Shown here: positions 9,624-18,697 of the stretch, piece by piece | How positions within the stretch are numbered: the stretch's first letter is position 1 | Layout of the letters: every line of letters begins with the position of its first letter | DNA from: Clostridiaceae bacterium | GTDB lineage: Bacteria; Bacillota; Clostridia; DUPQ01 | DNA length: 64,000 bases | NCBI GenBank assembly: GCA_012838235.1 | Contig: DUPQ01000032.1 | Location: 32,190-96,189 of the forward strand | Reading direction: 5' to 3' | Notes under the pieces: model-generated | The model's database searches: none | Told to the model about the DNA's origin: nothing | Seen by the model: the letters and a program-made list of their open reading frames with translations, nothing else | Made by a program: the position numbers and the translations under genes

Positions 9624-12600
9624 TTATTTTTCCTCCCAAATCAGAATATTACCTTTGACCAAACTGTCGACATTACGCATAGATGTCATTGTATCAAAAG
9701 CTGCATCATAATATCCCGAATTATAAACTTTCATCAAACGGGCTTCTCCGTCTTTAGGACTTTTTATCATATACTTTTCGCCGTATGTGAAACAATCTTT
9801 TCCATAACTTTCAGCCATTCGTTCCCATTCGTCTACAATTCTATCTATCTCTTCAGAAATAAGCACACTGTCACTTGTCATCCCCGAATTCATGCGTGTG
9901 ATGATTGAAGCATCACGATTTATAATGTAGTCACGAATTTTTTCAATTGAATCAGTGTATTTTTCTTTTGAAAAATTTGCAGCACCATTTTCAGGCAAAA
10001 GATCTGTATTTGTGTGCCTGAGCAACGCAATAACTACAGCATGCAATGCTCTTTCTCTTGCAGGATTAGAAAACGGTGTAGCACCTGTAGGTTCAACATA
10101 TTTGTAAAAGGATTCATGATAGGGTTTGAATTGTTCGTAATGTGATCGGTCTCTACTTTTTGAGCCATCGTACAATATAAAAGCTATACCGGGATTTGAG
10201 CGACCTATACGGCTTGATGCTTGAATATATTCACTTGTCAACTTGGGTTGACCGACCAACAACATCACATTCAAGCGTGCTACATCAATACCTACCGAAA
10301 TCATATTTGTTGCCAATAGCACATTTGATGCATATCGTTTGTTTTCGATATTTTCCTTAGAATATTCCAGTTTTTCAAGTTTATCAAGAGTTTCATTCAA
10401 TTCAGTTGTTGAAACGCGACTTGTTAATTCGTCTGCACCAGCTATCATTCGAGCATCTTTTGCCGTACCGAGACGATACGCAGTTCGCTTAATAAAGTCT
10501 TTTACGTCATCATCAACCAATGTTGAGCATTTCCCGAGATCTTTAAGACTGTTGAAATACACTGTTAAAGTCCAGAATTTATCCTTAATACTGTCAGGCA
10601 AATCCATCACATTAATTTTTTGCAGTAATGCTGCAATAGAACGAACCTGCATCATTGCCTTTGTTTTACCGGATGGCATCAAACCGATATATAGCCTTCC
10701 ATACTGGTTTATATCATAGTTAATATTTAATTCCCTCGCAAAAAAAGAATCTTCCGCATCAAGCCCGGGTTGCGGGAACTGAGCGACCTCACGATTGTAT
10801 AGTGCAGAGCATTGTTCTGCTGCTCTTCTGATTGTCGCCGTAGAAGCAACTATTTTTGCTTTTATGCCCTTAGAACTGCACAAAGCATCAATTGCTGTCT
10901 CATAGAGCCCGACCATCGTGCCAAGGGGACCGGAAATCAAGTGCAATTCATCCTGAATAATTAATTCCGGCGAACGATTACTGTTGTTTAATCCGAAAAA
11001 TGAGCCGATTTCTTTTTTCCATGGCAACATAGCAAATTTGTCAACTGTACCAAACAGCAATGTAGGTGGTGATTTGTACAATTCCTCGTCAATTATTTGT
11101 ATCGGCAATTTGCCAACTTGATTAAAGAAACAACTTTCTTGAGGACAAAACAACTCAAAATAGTTACCATTTCTCATCCTATAACCGAATTGTCCGTCAA
11201 GGCGCTGGTTAATTCTGTTTTTATCTTTAACTAATTTTGTTCCACACCAAGGACATTTAAGAACTTGAAACTTATTATACTTGTCCTTGTTTTCACGAAT
11301 ATTGTCGGCTGTGGATTTAATTAACTTTTCTAAACAATCTTTTGCTTCTTTGTTCTTATTAGGTGTATGTTCGCCCCCAATCCACAATCCGATTGTTATA
11401 TCATCCTCTCCAAGCGGATATGACTTATAACGAGGGTTTCTTCTCAAAGAGTCTCTTCGTATGTACTCGCACGCACAAATCAAGGTCGATGCTCTCGTAA
11501 ACTGTTGTGCAGCCAACAGTCGTAAAGTATATCTCATAATAACAGAAGTACCTGCATAACTGTCGGGATGTGCAAGCCTTCTGTAAAATATGGTAAAAGC
11601 TGTTAAACCAAGATATGCTTCTGTCTTACCACCACCGGTAGGAAACCAAATTAAGTCAACAATATCCCGTTCTGCAGATGCATCTTCCGATACCGAATTT
11701 ATACTCATTAAAAGAAATGCCAACTGGAAGGGGCGCCAAAAATATTTATCTGCAGTAATATCTTTATTATCTCCGTAATCAAGCTTGTTTAACATATCCG
11801 ATATCTCTGGATCATCAGGATAGCGATCAATATCCGAGGTTACTTCTTGTAGTTTCAGATGAATTCTTTGCATCAACATTGCTCTATTGGCCAATGCAAA
11901 TGCATTCCATTTCATTTCGGAGGACTCCAGTGCTTTTATTCCTTTTTTAATTCGATTATATGAGATTCGGCACTTGGTTATATTGGTTTCTGCAATCTTA
12001 TTATATCTTCCGTTATATTCAGCATCTATAACTGAAAGCTTTTCAGTCAGTTCATCAATCCATTTTTTGTATGCGTCAGCAAATATATTCAGAAGTTCTA
12101 TTTTCTCTTCCTTTGGAGAGTCACAAAAGTCTGATAAGTAACGCATTGACAGTGTTTTTTTCTCTACTGCATATTTTGGCGGTAATTCAAAATCCATTTG
12201 CGGAACTTCTAACATAGGGAAAAAATCGCTAAATAATTCTCCATTACCATTTCCGTCAACATTCCAGTTAATTGATGTGCCAAGCCCTGTTCCGTAAACT
12301 TTTTTGTTACGATACTGAAGTTCCAAAGATTGCTCTTCGGAATCAAGAGCAGAAAACTCAGCCACACCGGAATAATCCCTAAAAGTAAAACTATTATCAT
12401 ATGAACTTACTCTTATTTCAGGCTGAAAGACACAACGCAATCCGTTAGATTTACCCTCCAAGTCATTAACAAGCATTATAGTAATCGAGTATAAGTCATC
12501 ACTGATTCTTTTTCGAAGGGCAGTTAATTTTGCTTTTGTCCCATCCAATTCTTTGTTTTTATCAATGTAATCCGAATTCCCAAATTTCAGTTTAACTTCC

Positions 12601-13313
12601 AGCGAATGCGGTACACGTACAAACCCTCTTTGTCCTTGATCGGCAAGTTTGTACATTAAATCGTAAATGTTAGATTCGTCAAACTTCAGAAGGTTCTGCT
12701 TTTTCAGATTATGAATTTCTCTTCTGCTGATTTTACTGTCTTTGAATTTAAGGCACCTTTCGGATACATCATAAACTAAATAGTTACTTAGTGGTTCAGG
12801 TACGGTATATGTCTCAGGATTTTGAGGAGAGAACGGAATTCTGCAATCATTTAATTCTGCACGAATATATGTAGCAAATGTAATTTTGCATTTGATTTCG
12901 CTCGAATCACCTAATGCAAAAAAAGTTATTCCCATTGAAGAAGGCATATTCTGTGCAGCTAAACCGATTTCTTCGTCAAGATTTTCCTCGTCCGCGGGAT
13001 TCACGGAGTCACCTTTATAACTTGTTGCTTCATTCGTTATCTCGCTATTAAGGTCTTCTTCAAAAACTTCTTCATTTTCTTCAGAGACAGATTCTTCTAC
13101 TCTAACACTGTCGTCATTATCTGCATTAATCATATTATTACGCGGGAAAAGAATTCCTATTGAATAACGAATATCCGGCGAACTGGTAATCAACTCATGT
13201 TCTTCGTCGGGTATCGATATTTCCGAACCCGGACCCAACATTTCCTGTTTAATAAGTTTAACATACTCGTTTCTTGCTTCTATTAACAGCTTTATTTCAT
13301 CCGCATTTGCCAT
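9624..13313 (-). CDS. drmA: DISARM helicase DrmA
   Basis: A 1229-residue superfamily 2 helicase, the conserved core of DISARM. Motif I is IWFPTGGGKTEAYLG (about residues 550-565), motif II IIQDELHLISGPLG (about 785), motif III STATIRR (about 826) and motif VI QASSRIGRSNPG (about 1036). A zinc-binding insert (CPWCGTK ... CPQESC) lies between motifs I and II. The N-terminal 500 residues are a long family-specific region with an acidic low-complexity stretch around residues 65-110. Known DrmA-DrmB complexes bind and translocate on DNA. AAGGAGG precedes the ATG, 11 bases after the drmE stop. Confidence 0.93.
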   Translation of the reverse strand: MANADEIKLLIEARNEYVKLIKQEMLGPGSEISIPDEEHELITSSPDIRYSIGILFPRNNMINADNDDSVRVEESVSEENEEVFEEDLNSEITNEATSYKGDSVNPADEENLDEEIGLAAQNMPSSMGITFFALGDSSEIKCKITFATYIRAELNDCRIPFSPQNPETYTVPEPLSNYLVYDVSERCLKFKDSKISRREIHNLKKQNLLKFDESNIYDLMYKLADQGQRGFVRVPHSLEVKLKFGNSDYIDKNKELDGTKAKLTALRKRISDDLYSITIMLVNDLEGKSNGLRCVFQPEIRVSSYDNSFTFRDYSGVAEFSALDSEEQSLELQYRNKKVYGTGLGTSINWNVDGNGNGELFSDFFPMLEVPQMDFELPPKYAVEKKTLSMRYLSDFCDSPKEEKIELLNIFADAYKKWIDELTEKLSVIDAEYNGRYNKIAETNITKCRISYNRIKKGIKALESSEMKWNAFALANRAMLMQRIHLKLQEVTSDIDRYPDDPEISDMLNKLDYGDNKDITADKYFWRPFQLAFLLMSINSVSEDASAERDIVDLIWFPTGGGKTEAYLGLTAFTIFYRRLAHPDSYAGTSVIMRYTLRLLAAQQFTRASTLICACEYIRRDSLRRNPRYKSYPLGEDDITIGLWIGGEHTPNKNKEAKDCLEKLIKSTADNIRENKDKYNKFQVLKCPWCGTKLVKDKNRINQRLDGQFGYRMRNGNYFELFCPQESCFFNQVGKLPIQIIDEELYKSPPTLLFGTVDKFAMLPWKKEIGSFFGLNNSNRSPELIIQDELHLISGPLGTMVGLYETAIDALCSSKGIKAKIVASTATIRRAAEQCSALYNREVAQFPQPGLDAEDSFFARELNINYDINQYGRLYIGLMPSGKTKAMMQVRSIAALLQKINVMDLPDSIKDKFWTLTVYFNSLKDLGKCSTLVDDDVKDFIKRTAYRLGTAKDARMIAGADELTSRVSTTELNETLDKLEKLEYSKENIENKRYASNVLLATNMISVGIDVARLNVMLLVGQPKLTSEYIQASSRIGRSNPGIAFILYDGSKSRDRSHYEQFKPYHESFYKYVEPTGATPFSNPARERALHAVVIALLRHTNTDLLPENGAANFSKEKYTDSIEKIRDYIINRDASIITRMNSGMTSDSVLISEEIDRIVDEWERMAESYGKDCFTYGEKYMIKSPKDGEARLMKVYNSGYYDAAFDTMTSMRNVDSLVKGNILIWEEK

Positions 13314-13324
13314 ATTCTTCCTCC

Positions 13325-15937
13325 TTATAAGTTAATCGGACGATTTGTCAGATTCATCGGTACAGAACGCTCAACAAATACAATCGATTCTAAGTAAAGA
13401 ATCTTAGCAACAGAATCAATTCTGTCATATATATAAGCCTCTAATGTACCCTCTTTAGGTGTTCTGCCGCTTATTTTTTTGATAATTGCTTCACCTATCC
13501 AATCCAAAATTTGTCGTCTTATTTTTCTAATAGTTTTACATGCATTGAAATAGTTTTGGGCATTATCAAACATTTCTTCATCTCCTACCAATAAAGCAAT
13601 TTGTTTAATGGAGTCAACTTCTCTTGGTCCTACTGTATGAGAATCCTCATCCAGCCATCCTCGAATTGTTGCTTCTTGGACATTAACTCCGTTTCTTATC
13701 ATTCTTTTGGCAATTTCTCCTGCCGAGAGACCTGTTATTTGCATATACTTCTGTAATATTTGTTTCCACTTCTTTGATTTTGAATAACTTTCAATAATCT
13801 CAGAACCGACTCTTCGTTCGTCAACTAACTTTGTTAAAACAGTATCCACAATATCTCGTGTTTCATCGGTATTATGCGTAAAGATTAAAGAATCTCCTTC
13901 TTTCAAATCAGAAACATTAACTTCATTAACAATACCGTCACTTTCATCAAAAACATATGCTTTGTAAAACTTTGTGAAAAAGATTCTCTCTCCGCTATCA
14001 AATATACCGGCTGCAATCACATCAGCATTAGGAGTATATCCAGATTGATTTTCAAATGCCTCAATTCCACTGAACGCTGCTATTTCATTTAACTTACTGA
14101 TATAGTCATCAATACTTTCCTCTATTTGCGCAACTTCTTCAACATCTTCTACATTATCTGTACAATACGTTTCATCTGTTATAAACTCATCTGACATACC
14201 CGCTGATGCAGTGTTCATAGAATTCAGTTCTGCTTCTTCACGGTGGAATTTCCCCGCTCTATATTTATAGATATTGGATTCAAATGAATAGAGTATTGTT
14301 TCAATATGTGGAGATGATGAACACTTAAATGCATTAAATCGTTTGCCGACAAAATTTCCCATGACAATTACCAAATCATATAGAACAGAATTGTCAAAAC
14401 TGTTAGCATTTATGATAGTCAGAAAGTGTTTATTATCCATAATGTCGTAATATCCGCATTTTGTCATAACAGTTACATAGTACGTCTTCGGTACAATAAT
14501 TGCTATGCGCTTATCTTTGTTCTTTTCGAGTAAATCACGAAGATATTCTTCTTTTTCACATTTATCACTGAGATACAGATATGAAATTTCAAGAAGCAAT
14601 ATTACATTTCTTGCTCTTTCCTGCAATTGTTTGGGTAAAGAAGCTGCAGCGGAATGAAGATCTTTAAGTCTTTGTTTAACAGAGGATATCGTCAGTAATC
14701 CTAATGAAACACAATTATCTATTTCAGTTATCTTAAAAGCTACAGTCATAAAGAGATTCATCAAGAACCATGCCGTAATAATAAAATTCTCTTTTTCTTC
14801 TGTAACATAATCCGAGTTTTTGATGTCATAAATAGCTTCCCTGAAAATTTTATACTCTTCCCAATTCATCCATCCTTCAACAGAATGTGAAATTACTTGT
14901 CTGTCTAAAACTGCTGAAACCTGTTTTTCAAGTTCACGGGTATATTTATTTTTAATTTCACACGGAAGAGTATTAGACAAAAGAAATCCTTTTGAACAGA
15001 GAAAAACATTTGGATTCTCTACCTGTCTGATTAAAGTAATTGCGTTTTCCGAATCAAGATTCATCATAACATAAATATATTGAAGTGATTTTCTGTTCAG
15101 GAGTTCAGGCAATTCGGAAAGACTCTTTTCCACTGTTTCATTTCCGAAAACAATTACGCCGACATGTCTATTTCCCTCTCTTGATATAATCAATTGTCTT
15201 GCAACTGATATCTTCCCGCTTACCTTTAGAATCGCTTCGGTTTTTGCCGTATTTCCCCTATAGTGATATTCATCGTTTTCGGAAAAGTAAGATGCAGTTA
15301 TCAAGTCAAGTAACCGGATGTTCTTGCCATTAAATGATAATGCCAATTTATCAATCAGAAAGTCAGCCATGCTTCGAGGCATAACTAAAGCAACAGAAGC
15401 GTTAATAACTGCGGGAATATCTTCTGACTTGTAGTTCAAAACATCCTTATAAAAATCTTCTCGAATAGTACCCTTTTTGTGCACTCCGCGACCGTCAAGT
15501 TTTTGTGATTTTCCAAAATAAGGTTGAATTTTCCCCCATAATTTTTTAGGCACATAATCCCTGCTCCCATTTTGAGAAATTAGTATATATTCTTCTTTTT
15601 TGCCTCTGTTAAAAAAGTCTTGTTTTGTATAGCCTTCATAGGCATATCTCTTCCCTTTATAAAGAACCAAATCGCCTTCTTGTAAAGAAGCAATAATATC
15701 TTCTGTATCATACTCGTTATAAACCAAACAAGTAGCTGCCGCATAGACAACAGCAACAGCATTATAACAAACCGAACCTGTATGTAAAACAAATCCGGCA
15801 TTATGTTTTTCTTTATTGGTTGTTTCTATTAGAAAGTCAGCAAATGTCTGCATCAATAATTCTCTTGAAATAACATTGCCCTCCAAGAGCAAATCGCATC
15901 TTTCAATTATTTTTTTGAGTGCATTTATTGCTTTCAT
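13325..15937 (-). CDS. drmE: DISARM class 2 protein DrmE
   Basis: An 870-residue protein. I assign it to DrmE, the class 2-specific DISARM component, from its place between the C5 methyltransferase and drmA, its length, and its general look. The N-terminus has a small beta-rich region (GDLVLYKGKRYAYEGY). The middle has a Rossmann/helicase-like part without a clear Walker A (RIAIIVPKTYYVTVMTK, VLYDLVIVMGNFVGKRFNAF). The C-terminus is helical and HTH-like (TGLSAGEIAKRMIRNG ... ATIRGWL). DrmE is required for class 2 DISARM but its biochemistry is poorly known. The assignment leans heavily on context. Confidence 0.8.
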   Translation of the reverse strand: MKAINALKKIIERCDLLLEGNVISRELLMQTFADFLIETTNKEKHNAGFVLHTGSVCYNAVAVVYAAATCLVYNEYDTEDIIASLQEGDLVLYKGKRYAYEGYTKQDFFNRGKKEEYILISQNGSRDYVPKKLWGKIQPYFGKSQKLDGRGVHKKGTIREDFYKDVLNYKSEDIPAVINASVALVMPRSMADFLIDKLALSFNGKNIRLLDLITASYFSENDEYHYRGNTAKTEAILKVSGKISVARQLIISREGNRHVGVIVFGNETVEKSLSELPELLNRKSLQYIYVMMNLDSENAITLIRQVENPNVFLCSKGFLLSNTLPCEIKNKYTRELEKQVSAVLDRQVISHSVEGWMNWEEYKIFREAIYDIKNSDYVTEEKENFIITAWFLMNLFMTVAFKITEIDNCVSLGLLTISSVKQRLKDLHSAAASLPKQLQERARNVILLLEISYLYLSDKCEKEEYLRDLLEKNKDKRIAIIVPKTYYVTVMTKCGYYDIMDNKHFLTIINANSFDNSVLYDLVIVMGNFVGKRFNAFKCSSSPHIETILYSFESNIYKYRAGKFHREEAELNSMNTASAGMSDEFITDETYCTDNVEDVEEVAQIEESIDDYISKLNEIAAFSGIEAFENQSGYTPNADVIAAGIFDSGERIFFTKFYKAYVFDESDGIVNEVNVSDLKEGDSLIFTHNTDETRDIVDTVLTKLVDERRVGSEIIESYSKSKKWKQILQKYMQITGLSAGEIAKRMIRNGVNVQEATIRGWLDEDSHTVGPREVDSIKQIALLVGDEEMFDNAQNYFNACKTIRKIRRQILDWIGEAIIKKISGRTPKEGTLEAYIYDRIDSVAKILYLESIVFVERSVPMNLTNRPINL

Positions 15938-15964
15938 TTTGTTCCCTTTCCGTTGAAAAACACA

Positions 15965-17362
15965 TTAAATGAAACAATACCTCTTATTCTCTGTTTTTCT
16001 AATACATTCCACACTAATCAATTGGTTTAATATCTGTAAGGTCCTTGCTTCTGTACACCCAAGCAACTCCGCCATCTCTTGTTTACTGAAAGAGGTTCTC
16101 CCTGCAAAATGATGTACCACATCAAAATACTTATACAAAGTCTTTTTATGTAATCGTGATGATAATTTTGCTTCAATTTTTTTGCATAGTCGTAATTCAT
16201 CACCATACATGGAATATAAACGTTTTTCAGAATCATCAAAGTTCCCCTCCATTACTGATAAACAATCTTTTATAAATAGTGCCATTTCTTCTATTACGGG
16301 AATAGTAACCGAATTCCCTAACTGTTTGTATTGCTGGGTAATCGATATATTTCTAGGAAAAGAAAATTTTTCGTTTCCTTCTGCGTCTTTGAAGGCATAT
16401 CCTACAAATCCCTGTAAGCGTCCCCACTCAGTAGGGGTCATAACACGAATGTATTTATCATTAATGGGTGATTGCTTTCCTTTTACCATTGTGCCAGCAT
16501 ATTTTTTTCCGTTCTTTTGATCATAAATAAGGTTCCTCTCTTTACCTGAACCTCCAGTAGCCAGCAAAGTGTTTGCAATCGGGTTATTAATCTCCGGAGA
16601 GTTTACTATTCTGTATCCGAATCCGTTTCCTTTACTCTTTTGTCTTATAATATGATTTTCAAGAGTTTGGAGATAGCCGGAAGAAAGAAAAAATCTTGCA
16701 GGAACATCTTTTTCAAGTACTTGCTTTAACTGTGAAAAAATAGCAGGTCGCTCTCTTTTCTTAGGCATGGCATCAGGCAATGATGATACATGCTTTCCGA
16801 AATATGCACGACTGAATGCAATAATATACACCCGTGGTCTATTTTGGGGTAATCCGAAAAACTTACTGTTGCGAATAAATGATCTGGAATATTTTTCTAA
16901 ATTATCATACTCTCCATGCGGAAATCCGACTATTTCATAATCTAATTCTTCATCAAGTGTCTTAATAATTGTCTTAAATGTATTTCCTTTATCATGTATT
17001 ACAAGGTTTTCGACATTTTCAAGGAAAACAACTTTAGGAATTGTGTTTTTTATTATTTTTGCTATCTCAAAAAAAACTGTTCCTCTCGTAATATCCTCAA
17101 ATCCGAGTTTCTGGCCGACACTGCTAAATGCCTGACATGGAAATCCGGCCATCAAAATATCATATTGTTTTTTTGTTATTTCTTTTTGGAATTCTTCAGA
17201 TGTCAAATCATTTTTCGGATTTTCATTAAATAAGTGCTCATAAGTAATACAGGCAAGTTCATCAATTTCCGCTGATATAATGTTTTCGAAGTCTCCTGCA
17301 AGCTCAAACCCTCGTCGTATTCCCCCGATTCCCGCACACAAATCAATTGTCTTATAAAGCAT
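15965..17362 (-). CDS. drmMII: DNA (cytosine-5) methyltransferase DrmMII
   Basis: A 465-residue C5-cytosine methyltransferase that would mark host DNA and spare it from the DISARM machinery. Motifs in order: I DLCAGIGGIRRGFELAG (near the start), IV MAGFPCQAFSSVGQ with the catalytic Cys, VI FLENVENL, VIII RPRVYIIAF, a target-recognition region at about residues 210-300, then IX TPTEWGRLQGF and X QQYKQLGNSVTIPV. After motif X there is an extra segment of roughly 100 residues. It ends in a winged-helix-like domain (FSKQEMAELLGCTEARTL), unusual for a minimal methyltransferase. The start codon directly follows the vsr stop (TAAATG). Confidence 0.92.
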   Translation of the reverse strand: MLYKTIDLCAGIGGIRRGFELAGDFENIISAEIDELACITYEHLFNENPKNDLTSEEFQKEITKKQYDILMAGFPCQAFSSVGQKLGFEDITRGTVFFEIAKIIKNTIPKVVFLENVENLVIHDKGNTFKTIIKTLDEELDYEIVGFPHGEYDNLEKYSRSFIRNSKFFGLPQNRPRVYIIAFSRAYFGKHVSSLPDAMPKKRERPAIFSQLKQVLEKDVPARFFLSSGYLQTLENHIIRQKSKGNGFGYRIVNSPEINNPIANTLLATGGSGKERNLIYDQKNGKKYAGTMVKGKQSPINDKYIRVMTPTEWGRLQGFVGYAFKDAEGNEKFSFPRNISITQQYKQLGNSVTIPVIEEMALFIKDCLSVMEGNFDDSEKRLYSMYGDELRLCKKIEAKLSSRLHKKTLYKYFDVVHHFAGRTSFSKQEMAELLGCTEARTLQILNQLISVECIRKTENKRYCFI

Positions 17363-17776
17363 TTAGCTTTCCTCCAAGCATTTAACAACAAAATCAGCAC
17401 AAGCAGAAACATTTTCCTTAATATCTTTGCCCCAAAATCTGATTACTCTCCATCCTTCTGACTCTAATCTTTTATTCACTTCAGCATCTCTTTGCATATT
17501 TCTCTCAATCTTCGGTATCCAAAACTCTCTTCTCGATTTAATTTCCTCCTTTTTGTTTTCCCAATCATAACCGTGCCAAAATTCACTGTCGCAAAACACA
17601 ACTACTTTCTTACCGATAAAAGCAAGATCGGGATGTCCGTAAATTGTCTTTACATTTTTTCTATAACGAACTCCACGTGCCCACAATTCCTGCCTCAGTT
17701 TCCGTTCGATTTCTGAATCTTTGTTTTTAACGGCTTGCATATTCTTTCGGCGCTGTTCCGGAGTAAGTCTGTCCAT
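17363..17776 (-). CDS. vsr: Very short patch repair endonuclease (Vsr)
   Basis: A 137-residue Vsr-type endonuclease. It nicks next to T:G mismatches left by deamination of 5-methylcytosine, so that the methylation site is restored. Family features: opening DRLTPEQRRKNMQAVKNKDS, then RYRKN, the active-site GHPDLAF with catalytic Asp, and VVVFCDSEFWHGYDW, then the C-terminal WRVIRFWGKDI. It is the first gene of the operon and abuts drmMII. That is the expected pairing of a C5 methyltransferase with its own mismatch repair enzyme. The RBS of drmMII lies inside its last codons. Confidence 0.92.
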   Translation of the reverse strand: MDRLTPEQRRKNMQAVKNKDSEIERKLRQELWARGVRYRKNVKTIYGHPDLAFIGKKVVVFCDSEFWHGYDWENKKEEIKSRREFWIPKIERNMQRDAEVNKRLESEGWRVIRFWGKDIKENVSACADFVVKCLEES

Positions 17777-18437
17777 TCTTTTTTCTATAAATCGAGAAAT
17801 ATAAACCCCTCTTCTCTTTCCTGTTCTTCATACTCTATATTATCATTTTGTAATGTTGCTAATATCACTATTAAAAGCATTATAATCTGTATGTGTTCTT
17901 GTATTGTTTTTTTGTCAAGGTCGAGTTTTGTTATCGCTCAAATGTTTATGCAAAAAACTGAAAGTGCATCATTTTCTTGTTAATCAGCAGTTCCCACAAC
18001 TTATTGCAAAAAGTAAATATAACTACTAATTATTTATGCAATATAATAACATTGTGTATATCATAAATTTTGCTATATATCAATAAAATTCATAAATTAT
18101 TGATGATATTTGATTAAAAAAGATAGAATTTAATTGAAATGTCCCATGGCTCATCAATAATTTCTTTGGTCTTCTTTCAAGACTTGTCAATACAAATTTT
18201 GATTAGTGATAACTCTTAAAATCAATTTCCTTTCAATCATAGTATGCCCAACAATTACTGAATAAGTCAATTATAGCAATGTACAAAATCTATATATAAC
18301 TATTATAGAAATGTGTTTGTGCAAATTATATAAACAGTTTGAAATTTCTTTTCAACAAATATCGTATTGCATAAATCACGAAAAAGCAACCTCGTTCAAT
18401 TTTCTTTTCAAAAAAAACAATATTAGTGAATAAATAA
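17777..18437. other. Long AT-rich non-coding region upstream of the defence operon
   Basis: About 660 bases, very AT-rich, with no open frame that has a ribosome binding site and protein-like composition. It must hold the promoter of the vsr-drm operon. I see scattered -10-like words (for example ATTATA at 17879-17884 read on the minus strand) but no pair with correct spacing. No repeat, tRNA remnant or integrase fragment was recognised. Confidence 0.6.
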
Positions 18438-18465
18438 ACGGCAACTGAAATACTTCAATCACCGT
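18438..18465 (-). terminator. Intrinsic terminator of tRNA-Leu
   Basis: In minus-strand RNA the arms ACGGUGAUUGAA and UUCAGUUGCCGU pair over 12 bp with three G-U pairs, and UUUAUUUAUU follows. It lies five bases beyond the tRNA CCA end. Confidence 0.65.
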
Positions 18466-18469
18466 CTTT

Positions 18470-18556
18470 TGGTGCGGATGACAGGACTTGAACCTGCACA
18501 ATCTCGCAATCACTAGAACCTGAATCTAGCGCGTCTGCCAATTCCGCCACATCCGC
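18470..18556 (-). tRNA. tRNA-Leu (anticodon CAG)
   Basis: An 87-base gene including an encoded CCA. The acceptor stem is GCGGATG / CATCCGC. The anticodon stem CTAGA / TCTAG encloses loop TTCAGGT with anticodon CAG. A long variable arm (TGATTGCGAGATTGT) marks a class II tRNA, and the T arm is GCAGGTTCAAGTCCTGT. It is transcribed toward the DISARM-like island, so its 3' end, the usual integration target, faces the island. No integrase and no repeated tRNA end were seen. Confidence 0.97.
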
Positions 18557-18697
18557 TTGCTTTACCATTTTAGAGCATAATCACCGTATAGTCAATGATT
18601 TAATTGTGTTGACTATATTCTCAAATATGCAGTTTTGTGCTTGATTACTTTGTACATTATGTTATTGTTTACATATATCAATTAAGGAGTTTCCGTC

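Noticed and set aside
17879..17918. TTGACA and TATAAT upstream of vsr on the minus strand
   Set aside because: The spacing is 28 bp, far too long for one promoter, and neither element has a good partner at 16-18 bp.
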